From a virus: 35,527 nucleotides of DNA. Positions within the stretch are counted from its first letter, which is position 1, and each line of letters starts with the position of its first letter. Both the position numbers and the translations under genes were made by a program. The stretch spans positions 1 through 35,527 of IMG/VR virus record IMGVR_UViG_3300047548_000149; one strand, 5' to 3'. This document shows, piece by piece, positions 21,161 to 28,816 of this stretch. Under the pieces are notes generated by a model, which worked only from the letters and a program-made list of their open reading frames with translations, was not told the DNA's origin and ran no database searches.

Positions 21161-21696
21161 TAAAAATCAACTCTCTTCCAAATTGGGACAAATTCCCCAT
21201 TCTTATTCTTCACATAAATCATTTCTCTTTTTCCTAAAAGAGCATCTAGTTCTTCTACTGTTGGTACTTTATACGATGTAATCTGACCATCTGCTCTTGG
21301 TCTACCTTTATGAACATTAGCAAAATAATCTCTTATCTCATAGATGTTGTCTTCAGAAAAGTAGTAGATTCCAACTCTTCCAGAAGCAAACTTACCCTTT
21401 CCTGCATCTTTATTTGTTGGCAGCAAGAATGGCTTAGAGACATCCCCCCTATCGATAGCTTTCCATATAGCAGTTACATCTCTTTGAATAAACGAAGACA
21501 CATGCTTGATTGTATAAGCCTGTTGCTTAAATTTTTTGTAGTCAGCCATGCTGTATGAAACCACTGCATTATCTTCATAGTTATATGCCCTAATCATTCC
21601 AGCAGAACGATTAACATTTACTATTTCATGAAATTGACCATTTATAAAGAATCTCTTCTTATTTAGTCTTAATGGTTTGTCGTCCACTCTACCCAT
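21160..21696 (-). CDS. Probable DNA-binding protein with HTH-like middle
   Basis: A 178-aa protein. The N-terminal part (KRFFINGQFHEIVNVNRSAGMI ... VVSYSMADYKK) is beta-rich. The middle (AYTIKHVSSFIQRDVTAIWKAI, DRGDVSKPFLL, then YYFSEDNIYEIRDYFANVHKGR) resembles a MerR-like helix-turn-helix with a wing, as in several actinophage regulatory proteins. The C-terminus (VPTVEELDALLGKREMIYVK) is a separate helix and strand. It lies before the replication genes and could regulate them or be a replication accessory. This is pattern evidence only. Confidence 0.75.
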   Translation of the reverse strand: MGRVDDKPLRLNKKRFFINGQFHEIVNVNRSAGMIRAYNYEDNAVVSYSMADYKKFKQQAYTIKHVSSFIQRDVTAIWKAIDRGDVSKPFLLPTNKDAGKGKFASGRVGIYYFSEDNIYEIRDYFANVHKGRPRADGQITSYKVPTVEELDALLGKREMIYVKNKNGEFVPIWKRVDF

Positions 21697-21896
21697 TCCA
21701 TTTCCATATTATGAAGCCACTGGATAAACTCTCCATGATTTTGTGGATAATGATAAATCCATAATTCTCCACAGCTAAAGCATGATAGTTCTAGGTGTAC
21801 TGCTGATAAATATTCTCTATTAGAAAATACTCTTCCACCGCATTTATTGCATAAAAGATTTAGATTATTGTTTACTGACCTTCTTGGGGGCTTCAT
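21669..21896 (-). CDS. Small zinc ribbon protein
   Basis: A 75-aa protein with a basic start (MKPPRRSVNNN) and C16-x2-C19 ... C39-x2-C42 (LLCNKCGGRVF and LSCFSCGELW), a typical zinc ribbon. The C-terminal region is aromatic (WIYHYPQNHGEFIQWLHNME). Function unknown; such proteins often contact nucleic acids or replication and transcription proteins. It is coupled to the phosphoesterase gene by TAATG. Confidence 0.8.
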   Translation of the reverse strand: MKPPRRSVNNNLNLLCNKCGGRVFSNREYLSAVHLELSCFSCGELWIYHYPQNHGEFIQWLHNMEMEWVEWTTNH

Positions 21897-22705
21897 TATG
21901 CACTAAACTTCTTCCCATCCACATAACATGTATAGTCTGGACTAACATGAATTAATTGGATATGTGGATAATCTCCGTTTTCAATATGTGCAACAGCAAA
22001 AGCTTTTTGCCAGTTATGTACATTTGTATAAGCCATTCCTGGACCCTTTTCGTCTGCCATATGACCAATTTCATAGCCACGAAGAATCTCTCCCTTTCCA
22101 CCATTACGAAGTTCGTATGTCTGGAACATTGCACCTGCACGATGTGAGTGACCACGAATAATTGAAACGCCAAAGTTTTCAACATCCTTCTTAACTGACT
22201 CACCAGCATTTTGTGAAATTGCTACACCGTGGTGAACATGGATATCTCCAAACCTATGCTTTGGAAGTTCGTTATAGTAAATATAATCATATCCAAGAGA
22301 GTCTAGTTTCCAAAGTGCCTCTGGAGTTACAGCCTCTACATAATCTGGAAGTTTCGCATCAACATAGTCAAAGATACGAATATCGTGGTTGCCTAGTGCA
22401 GAAAATAGTTGAGCCTTTGGCAAAGCTTTACGAGTACGCTCATAAAACTCTCTGGCTAACTTTGCTTCGTGTTGCATAAGTGGAACAATCTCATTTCCAA
22501 GTTCATCCTTATGCATTTTAAGGAACTCTGCTGAACGACCTTCTGTATACTTGCTGTAGCAAGCTTGGTCGTCAGTATCTCCTAGATAATCAACAACATG
22601 TGGCTTAAACCATTGCATAACTTTAAACCATAGTTCAATCATCCTATCATCTTGATAAGGAAATTGTTGGTCGGACGATATCATCCACCGTAAATCATTT
22701 GACAT
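21896..22705 (-). CDS. Calcineurin-like metallophosphoesterase
   Basis: A 269-aa phosphoesterase from ATG 22705, which has AAAGG 6 bases upstream. An upstream ATG at 22759 would overlap the HNH gene. The metal motifs are in order: SDQQFPYQDD (D12; the usual D-x-H histidine is a Gln here), YLGDTDDQ (D43), ALGNHDIR (N106, H107), VHHGVA (H158) and RGHSHRAG (H186, H188). By family it hydrolyses phosphoesters with two metals. Phage relatives lie near replication genes, but the substrate is not known. The missing histidine in motif 1 may alter metal binding. Confidence 0.88.
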   Translation of the reverse strand: MSNDLRWMISSDQQFPYQDDRMIELWFKVMQWFKPHVVDYLGDTDDQACYSKYTEGRSAEFLKMHKDELGNEIVPLMQHEAKLAREFYERTRKALPKAQLFSALGNHDIRIFDYVDAKLPDYVEAVTPEALWKLDSLGYDYIYYNELPKHRFGDIHVHHGVAISQNAGESVKKDVENFGVSIIRGHSHRAGAMFQTYELRNGGKGEILRGYEIGHMADEKGPGMAYTNVHNWQKAFAVAHIENGDYPHIQLIHVSPDYTCYVDGKKFSA

Positions 22706-22716
22706 TCTTAGCCTTT

Positions 22717-23208
22717 CTAAGCTATATTCTTTGCCCTTAGTCGGCAAATTTTTGAGCAATACTTATAATGCTTCTCTGCGTATGCAGGAACAGAATACGA
22801 ATTGTAGCAGAAAAAACATTCTTTTTCAACCCTTTTCTGTAACTTACATTGAGAATTACATTTTTTCTTTTTTTTAATTATATGTGGTGGACCAAAAAAC
22901 TCTCTGTCACAAGTAGTACAGTTTCTAGATATCCACTTTGGATGCAGTTTTACGAATGATACATTTCTCATTCCATGTGCTTTATCGTGTTCCCTGCGAG
23001 AACAGACAAATAAGTTTTCAATTCTATTGTCATCTTTTATCTCATTAATATGATGAACGGTTTCCCAGTGTTTTAATTGTCTACCGAGATGAGCCTCAGC
23101 GACTAGTATGTGTTGAAAATACCAGCCGCCGAAAGATTTAGGATGCTTGGACTCTACCAAGACATAACCATTTAAATATCTATACGATAGCTCGTTTTCC
23201 GATTGCAA
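22717..23208 (-). CDS. HNH endonuclease (homing type)
   Basis: A 163-aa protein. The N-terminal half is a homing HNH module: NGYVLVESKHPK, FQHILVAEAHLGR, the HH of TVHHINEIKDDNRIENL (H52, H53, N61) and SRREHDKAHG. The C-terminal half adds two zinc fingers (C97/C100/C117/C121 and C131/C134/C151/C155). The only start available after an in-frame stop is TTG 23208, which overlaps the previous gene by 29 bases, and no Shine-Dalgarno is visible. A weak start and a position between structural and enzymatic genes suggest a mobile insert. Confidence 0.88.
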   Translation of the reverse strand: MQSENELSYRYLNGYVLVESKHPKSFGGWYFQHILVAEAHLGRQLKHWETVHHINEIKDDNRIENLFVCSRREHDKAHGMRNVSFVKLHPKWISRNCTTCDREFFGPPHIIKKKKKCNSQCKLQKRVEKECFFCYNSYSVPAYAEKHYKYCSKICRLRAKNIA

Positions 23209-23623
23209 TGTATTTTATCTCAAACTTTTCATTCTTGATATTGTTGTCAGCATCAAATACCTGAATATGTGCATCAAACTTCTTTGCTGTGACGGCTCCG
23301 ATTGAGATTGCTGCAGGGTTTGGCTTTGTGCTGTTATTTGTAGGAGTATGCGATACAGTGGCAACTACCACCACATCGTTATCCTTAAACGCTACTGGAA
23401 ACTTAATTCCAGTTCTATTAATCTGAACACCCTTTTTAGTGCCAGAAACTGATACATCAATTTTACCAGTAACAACTTGTACATCAGTATCCTTAATGTA
23501 TCCAGAAACCAAAACATTAGAATTGTTTTTATTATCTACCTCAAGGGCATTGATAGCGTTAGCAACGCTATTTAACCATTCAAATGTTAGTGGTGTTCCA
23601 TCACTAAGAATAGGTACTGGCAT
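23180..23623 (-). CDS. Probable small structural protein
   Basis: A 147-aa beta-rich protein. It opens MPVPILSDGTPLTFEWLNSVANAINAL, a phrase typical of short phage tail-appendage proteins, followed by a beta-sandwich-like pattern (NVLVSGYIKDTDVQVVTGKIDVSVS, NDVVVVATVSHTP, KFDAHIQVFDADNN). It probably decorates the tail tip or virion. It is coupled to the coiled-coil gene upstream by TAATG. No enzymatic motif is visible. Confidence 0.75.
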   Translation of the reverse strand: MPVPILSDGTPLTFEWLNSVANAINALEVDNKNNSNVLVSGYIKDTDVQVVTGKIDVSVSGTKKGVQINRTGIKFPVAFKDNDVVVVATVSHTPTNNSTKPNPAAISIGAVTAKKFDAHIQVFDADNNIKNEKFEIKYIAIGKRAIV

Positions 23624-23808
23624 TAGTCTCTCTTACCTTTCGCTGGCTCTGTTTGTAAAGCCTTTAGTTCCTGAATTTCAGCATCTTTAGCTTGTAGGGC
23701 TTCAGTAGCTTGAGCCTTCAGTACGGCTAATTGGGTCTCATACTGAGATGTAATTTGACCAATTCTATTTTGTAGTTCTTGAACTACTAGTTCTAGTGTT
23801 GTAGCCAT
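23623..23808 (-). CDS. Short coiled-coil protein
   Basis: A 61-aa protein that is almost entirely one heptad-rich helix (LELVVQELQNRIGQITSQYE, AVLKAQATEALQAKDAEIQELKAL), ending in a basic tail. It is the first gene after the promoter at 23834-23862 and has a good AGGAG site. It may be a fibre-assembly chaperone or trimerisation partner because it sits directly downstream of the fibre gene, but this is inference. Confidence 0.75.
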   Translation of the reverse strand: MATTLELVVQELQNRIGQITSQYETQLAVLKAQATEALQAKDAEIQELKALQTEPAKGKRD

Positions 23809-23833
23809 TATTCTCCTAATTTCTCTTGGATAA

Positions 23834-23862
23834 AGTATATCATACTAGAACTTATTTGACAA
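23834..23862 (-). promoter_or_regulatory. Promoter after the fibre gene
   Basis: TTGTCA at 23862-23857 (one mismatch to TTGACA), a 17-bp spacer, TATACT at 23839-23834, then TTATCC. It overlaps the last codons of the fibre gene. Start near 23827; the first gene downstream begins at 23808. Confidence 0.72.
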
Positions 23863-25774
23863 GCCATTCTTCAACATTTTCTGAAATGTCTCTTAACTTA
23901 ATCCATGTTGGAGCAGTGACTTGTCCCTTTTTAATTCTTATTTTACCAAATAAACCTACTGGAGACCATTCTGGTCTATCCTCTCTTGGTATATATTTTT
24001 CATCTTCATTAAACTCTGGATTTAAAGTTGTTTTATATTTTTTAACAATTTCATAGTTTTCTGGAATAGCAATGCCTTCTGGTATTTCATTTTCAATATA
24101 TGACACAACATTTTCATCTTCATCGTACCATTTAATAACATTATAGTTTTCAACTATTAGTCTACCAAAATCATCCTTTAAGTATTTTTTATTCCATGCA
24201 TTCCAAGCGGAGTCTCCAATAACTGTTGCCGTATAAGATATAACTCCTATTGGAGTTTCTTCATCTGAACATACTTTAATTTTATTATTTATTAAAGAAA
24301 CAGAAAGACCTACTCTATCTTCGTTATCTGGATTTCCATCTTCCCACTCAAAATATTCTGCGTAGTCGGCACCATTTTGGGCAAGTGTTCCATCTATTCT
24401 TAAATCTCCATTTGCTTGGAATCTCATTTTTAAGTCTGCATATGCACTGCCACCAGTAGCAGTATTATAAAATTGCATAAAGTTATATCCAGTAGCATCA
24501 TTAATTCTTAAAGATATTGCATCGCTTGTGTAGGCAGTATTTGAATTTGTTAAAGAAAAATGTGACACATCTGATGCTGTAGTTGCTACAAATCTTGGTG
24601 CTCCAACATAGTCCGCAAACAAGCTTCCATTTACTGAAAATGTATCATTTACAATAATTGTATTAGAAGACATACCAGTTAAAGTATCTACTGAAAGTTC
24701 TCCTTCAATGTTAACATTTCCGCCAACATTTAGAGCTCTTCCTGTAGCAGATGGTTGAGATATGTTCACATTAACATTGTCATTTCCCAATTTAATTGTT
24801 CCAGCGGTATTAAATGTAATTGCTCCAGAAGCTGTTATAGCACCAGTACTGATACTTGCTGGAGAAAAAGAGCCACTAACAGTTAGATTTCCATATAGGT
24901 CTAAATCAGATAGCGACTCTCCAGTTCCAGTGCCTCCGATTTGAATTCCACCACCCCATCTTTGAAGAAACAGCTTGCTACCGTTTGCACCGCTACTCAC
25001 CTGAATTTCGTTAGGGTCTAACATCATTCCTCGTGCTGTTCCAAGAATTCTAAAAACGCCTTCTGTTGCTAGATTTGCAGAACCAATTGTTGAGTCAGAG
25101 TTGTCAATTTCAATATAAGCGTCAGATAGTGCTCCGCTTGAAGCATTAATAGACCTAAATGTCATTTTTCCAGTTAAAGGAATGTTTGTTGCCAACTGGT
25201 CTGTTGTATCGCTATAGATTTCAAACTTACTACCACGAACAGTTCCACGAACTAAAACATTACTAAAAATAGCATTTCCTGATGCGGTTAACAACCAGCC
25301 TTGAGTTCCAGAATCCCAATCAGATAGGTTAGCTTCTCTAATTACTGTTACTGTAGATGAACCTGATGAAGAAACTCTCTTTATATCTTCTTCATCTTGT
25401 AAGTATAAATATCTTGTTATTGTGGTAGAGTCTGGGTTAGCATTAGTATCATCTATTTCAATATCCACTACAAGATATAGATTATCTGCGTAATCGTCTG
25501 TAAAGTCTATGTCTCCATCTACATCGGCACCAAGTGATACTGTTACTGGATTCCCTGTGGTAAGATTCCAAAACACATAGTCCCCTGGGACAATGGTTGA
25601 TACCGCAACATTTGTTGGTTCAGATTTTGGAATACCACCGTCAAAACTTGCAGATGATATTTGGTCTGTATTGAATTGTATCCCCCCACCATCAACATCT
25701 ATATAGGAATCAATTGAACCAGACTCTTGATTTTCTCCGTCTAATTCATCAAACCATTCTGTAGATACTGTCAT
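23852..25774 (-). CDS. Tail fibre / appendage with Peptidase_G2 self-cleaving chaperone domain
   Basis: A 640-aa protein from ATG 25774, which shares TAATG with the previous stop (GTG 25786 is less likely). Residues about 1-460 are a fibre shaft rich in short beta repeats (LYGNLTVSGSFSP, GAITASGAITFNTAGTIKLG, GGNVNIEGELSVDTLTG). From about 466 to the end, DYAEYFEWEDGNPDNEDRVG, TPIGVISYTATVIGDSAW, then REDRPEWSPVGLFGKIRI matches the Peptidase_G2 / intramolecular chaperone domain of phage GA-1 and phi29 neck appendages. That domain trimerises the fibre and then cleaves itself off. It is a strong candidate receptor-binding protein. Confidence 0.88.
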   Translation of the reverse strand: MTVSTEWFDELDGENQESGSIDSYIDVDGGGIQFNTDQISSASFDGGIPKSEPTNVAVSTIVPGDYVFWNLTTGNPVTVSLGADVDGDIDFTDDYADNLYLVVDIEIDDTNANPDSTTITRYLYLQDEEDIKRVSSSGSSTVTVIREANLSDWDSGTQGWLLTASGNAIFSNVLVRGTVRGSKFEIYSDTTDQLATNIPLTGKMTFRSINASSGALSDAYIEIDNSDSTIGSANLATEGVFRILGTARGMMLDPNEIQVSSGANGSKLFLQRWGGGIQIGGTGTGESLSDLDLYGNLTVSGSFSPASISTGAITASGAITFNTAGTIKLGNDNVNVNISQPSATGRALNVGGNVNIEGELSVDTLTGMSSNTIIVNDTFSVNGSLFADYVGAPRFVATTASDVSHFSLTNSNTAYTSDAISLRINDATGYNFMQFYNTATGGSAYADLKMRFQANGDLRIDGTLAQNGADYAEYFEWEDGNPDNEDRVGLSVSLINNKIKVCSDEETPIGVISYTATVIGDSAWNAWNKKYLKDDFGRLIVENYNVIKWYDEDENVVSYIENEIPEGIAIPENYEIVKKYKTTLNPEFNEDEKYIPREDRPEWSPVGLFGKIRIKKGQVTAPTWIKLRDISENVEEWLVK

Positions 25775-26715
25775 TATGCTTTCCACCCCGCTGGCTTAGA
25801 TAATTTTTTATTAAATGGTGTATTCTGCTCAATCCAACTTCCAGACCAAGCAGTATAACTTCCATCAGTATTTTGAGTTCTTGTATATCTTGCAACAATG
25901 AATTCAAACTGATAAAACTTTTTATCTCTAATTTCTTTTACAAAAACTGGTGGATGACCGTTTGGATATGTAGTATTGTCAATGTCAAATCCACTTATTC
26001 CATCCTGTATTGGGGTATCTCGACTTACATCTGTGTCGGTTAGTAGGTATTTTCTAGAACCAGTTATTGTCTTTTTGGAATTTCCTTTTCTATATACAAT
26101 ATGAACAAAATCTCTAACTGTATCATTCCACATTAAGTTTTGAAATATTGGCTTTGGTATTCTAATTCTAACATAAGGAATTTTTTCAATAATTGCTGAA
26201 CCTCCATTAACATGTGTAATGGGTTTATCGGCGTTGCTGATGCTTGGAGAGTCATCTGTTGTATAGGTTGTCCAACTAGTGGTGCTTGTATTTTGTATTG
26301 GATGTAAATACCTAATTCTATTTTTAGGAGTATTTTCTCTATTTAAAACAGTTACTGCAGTTGTGCCAGTTGATATTGCAGATGGTGCAGCAACTTTTAT
26401 TTTATCTCCAGCTTTAATTTTATTTTTTCTAAAGGTTCCAGTTCCAGTAATAATAACAACATGCCTTTTACCTGTATTAGCATTATATGTAATCTTATAC
26501 TTATAGATTCTAAGCTTTCTATTTCTATATCCAACAATAACAGGTTTATATCTTGTTCTAATGTCAAGCCTGAACCCTCTGGCTCTTGGTGGAGCTTCTG
26601 GAACAATAAAGTCGATAGTAGGTAGAGCCTTCATGGTTCCGTAAACAGTTTCAGGGTGAATTACAATCTTATATCTTTTACCAGGAACAAGACCACGAAA
26701 ATCAAGCTTAGCCAT
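25774..26715 (-). CDS. Minor tail protein, beta-rich
   Basis: A 313-aa protein starting MAKLDFRGLVPGKRYKIVIH (ATG 26715, with AGGA 9 bases upstream and an 8-base overlap with the previous gene; TTG 26742 is rejected). The N-terminal strand pattern resembles a fibronectin-type module, followed by a basic beta domain (YKYKITYNANTGKRHVVIITG, GDKIKVAAPS) and a Thr/Ser-rich end. It lies among tail-tip genes, so it is probably a baseplate or fibre-attachment protein. No enzymatic motif. Confidence 0.75.
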   Translation of the reverse strand: MAKLDFRGLVPGKRYKIVIHPETVYGTMKALPTIDFIVPEAPPRARGFRLDIRTRYKPVIVGYRNRKLRIYKYKITYNANTGKRHVVIITGTGTFRKNKIKAGDKIKVAAPSAISTGTTAVTVLNRENTPKNRIRYLHPIQNTSTTSWTTYTTDDSPSISNADKPITHVNGGSAIIEKIPYVRIRIPKPIFQNLMWNDTVRDFVHIVYRKGNSKKTITGSRKYLLTDTDVSRDTPIQDGISGFDIDNTTYPNGHPPVFVKEIRDKKFYQFEFIVARYTRTQNTDGSYTAWSGSWIEQNTPFNKKLSKPAGWKA

Positions 26716-27667
26716 TGAATCCAATCCTAAGTGTGTACTCAATATCTACTGGGATATTTGCTAGTTTAGTAATTGGCGTTGGCAACACTGCTCTAGAAAT
26801 CATACCTCTATTTGTGTCAATAGGGTTGACATTGTTAAATCTAAGACCGTCAGCAATTACATAAGAGCCACTTGAAGAAATTCCAACCTTGTTTACATCT
26901 GACCAATCAAATGTACCAGATGTAGCTGATATATCATTCAAAGCTTTTGATACAACATTGTATCCAGCGGAACCAGCAAAAGCATAGCTTTGAGTTCCAG
27001 CCCCAGAATAAAACTTTACTGTAACTGTTCTAGATGTGCTTGCATAAAACCCAAGCGTGAGTTCATCGGTTGGGTCATATTCATCGAGACCAACAAATGA
27101 ATTTTCTGTATAGACTTCTGCTGTTCCTGCTAATAATAAAGCTTTTCTCCCAATTCTAAAAAAGTCACCGTATGTTGCATCTGTTCTGTCAACTAGTCTG
27201 TATGTTGTATTTGAATATCCATCGGCATTTAGGTATCCAATACCTGTAGCATATAAGTTATCGTTATTTTCAAATCCTAAAACTAGCTCCTGCTTATATC
27301 CTGTTGAACCAGAAAGTAATGGGTCAGAGAATAGACCAATCTCATGTATTTTGTAGTATAGTGGGTCTGCTAGTCTACCCTTAAATAAAAGAGCGTCATA
27401 TGCCGTTGTTGATGTAATATTTGTACCAATAACAGGCATTGTCGCAACCATAAGTCCAAGCTTATAGTCTGGTATAAGTTTTGTTGTAGCATCTGCAGTT
27501 AAATTTGCAGTGCTACTTACTCCAACTCCCATTGATGTGGCAAAGTTAGGAATTGCACCCATAATTGTTTTAACAGCTAGAATACGCCCCATTTCGGTCA
27601 TGCTGTTTTCAGCTTCACCGATTAATTCTCCATTTTGATAAAATCTATAAATTCCAGAAAGTTCCAT
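26708..27667 (-). CDS. Minor tail / tail-tip protein
   Basis: A 319-aa protein. It begins MELSGIYRFYQNGELIGEAENS, then MGRILAVKTIMGAIPNFATSMGVGVSSTA and KIHEIGLFSDPL, a layout shared by phage tail-tip proteins that pass from a beta strand to a helix and a 'IHEIGLF' strand. The rest is a beta-rich lectin-like part (YTENSFVGLDEYDP, LGFYASTSRTVTVKFYSGAG). It is probably a virion surface protein. There is no convincing Shine-Dalgarno; TATAAT lies 7 bases before the ATG. Confidence 0.75.
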   Translation of the reverse strand: MELSGIYRFYQNGELIGEAENSMTEMGRILAVKTIMGAIPNFATSMGVGVSSTANLTADATTKLIPDYKLGLMVATMPVIGTNITSTTAYDALLFKGRLADPLYYKIHEIGLFSDPLLSGSTGYKQELVLGFENNDNLYATGIGYLNADGYSNTTYRLVDRTDATYGDFFRIGRKALLLAGTAEVYTENSFVGLDEYDPTDELTLGFYASTSRTVTVKFYSGAGTQSYAFAGSAGYNVVSKALNDISATSGTFDWSDVNKVGISSSGSYVIADGLRFNNVNPIDTNRGMISRAVLPTPITKLANIPVDIEYTLRIGFNG

Positions 27668-27670
27668 ATG

Positions 27671-28816
27671 CTAAATTATACCATCCTCTTCGACCAAATA
27701 AAAGGTGTAGCCAGCCACACCATCAACATCTAAAAACTCTACCTCAAGGTCGTATCTTGGCTCTCCATTATTTCTGTATGAAGGATAGAGTGCTGTAAAA
27801 TCTGCTCTAGTTGTCTTGTGAAAACCAAAATTAGACAAAATTGTAACATCGTCACTTATAAAATTATTTAAAGAGTCATGTATTGGAGATATGTTCTCTT
27901 GGACTTTATACACAAGATTTGCAACTTCTGGGGGAATAGTTGATTGAACTTTTACTTCAGGCTCTTGGTATTGTTCGTATATGACTTCTCCATTTTCGTA
28001 TACTGATGAGCCATTTGAATCTGCTAATGAATCTATAGTTTGCCAATCATACTGTGACAGAACTAGGTCTGGCAAATTTAGAATATCTAAAGCCTGTCTT
28101 AGTACTTCGTTTTCATAAGTAACCTTATAGTCTTCAGAGTGCCACACTTTAATGTATTTTTCTGGTCCTGTCTTACCAGCCTTAATCGTAGAACTTCCAC
28201 CTGATGGTGGGTCAATTACTGGTGGCTTAGGGTCTTTAGCAACAATCTCTGATATGTTCTGATATCTGTTAAGAATATTGGATGTTGAGCCACCTGTTTT
28301 ATCATATCTATTGATATCCTTTACAACATAATAGTATGATGTCTCTCCAGAAACAAAATCTTGGTACTTATAAACATCTTGTGACTTTTTAAATCCTGAG
28401 CCTTTCCCAAGTTTTGTAAGGGAAGATGTTGAGCCTGTCCTAGATGTAGAAACTACAGGAAGCTCGCTCTTGCTACTTACAAAATTAATATTAGCAGATG
28501 ACTGCCCGATTTGTTCCATATATTTGTCCATTGAATTCGGGCTTGTTGAGTTTGCAGTTACACCATATTTGGACATAAAGTTTTTTTCTTGCTGACTAAG
28601 TTCATTGTATGGCTTGTTTTTAAGAATAGAAAAGTTTTGTCTAACCTTCAACATATTATAGTCATTCTTTTGTGAAGGAGTAAGTTTAGCAAAATTATCT
28701 TTTAGCCATATAAAGTATGTTGCCAGCTTCTTTTCTTGTTCAGGGTCAGAACTAAATACTGAGTTTGACCATTGCCCCCAGTAATCAGCCTGGTTTGGAC
28801 TAATCGGATTTACCAT
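27671..28816 (-). CDS. Tail-tip or baseplate protein of unknown function
   Basis: A 381-aa protein. The N-terminal 130 residues are helical and charged (EQEKKLATYFIWLKDNFAKL, TPSQKNDYNMLKVRQNF, NELSQQEKNFMSKYG). A Ser/Gly/Thr-rich linker follows, then a Gly/Pro-rich part (DPPSGGSSTIKAGKTG) and a C-terminal beta domain (PRYDLEVEFLDVDGVAGYTFY). I do not recognise a family. It is coupled to the 1379-aa gene by TAATG, so a structural role at the tail tip is likely. Confidence 0.72.
   Translation of the reverse strand: MVNPISPNQADYWGQWSNSVFSSDPEQEKKLATYFIWLKDNFAKLTPSQKNDYNMLKVRQNFSILKNKPYNELSQQEKNFMSKYGVTANSTSPNSMDKYMEQIGQSSANINFVSSKSELPVVSTSRTGSTSSLTKLGKGSGFKKSQDVYKYQDFVSGETSYYYVVKDINRYDKTGGSTSNILNRYQNISEIVAKDPKPPVIDPPSGGSSTIKAGKTGPEKYIKVWHSEDYKVTYENEVLRQALDILNLPDLVLSQYDWQTIDSLADSNGSSVYENGEVIYEQYQEPEVKVQSTIPPEVANLVYKVQENISPIHDSLNNFISDDVTILSNFGFHKTTRADFTALYPSYRNNGEPRYDLEVEFLDVDGVAGYTFYLVEEDGII
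27675..27680 (-). promoter_or_regulatory. TATAAT box 7 bases before ATG 27667
   Basis: GGATGG-TATAAT-TTAGCAT-ATG. The box overlaps the end of the upstream gene. GAGG is too far upstream for a normal ribosome binding site. No -35 hexamer seen. Confidence 0.45.
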
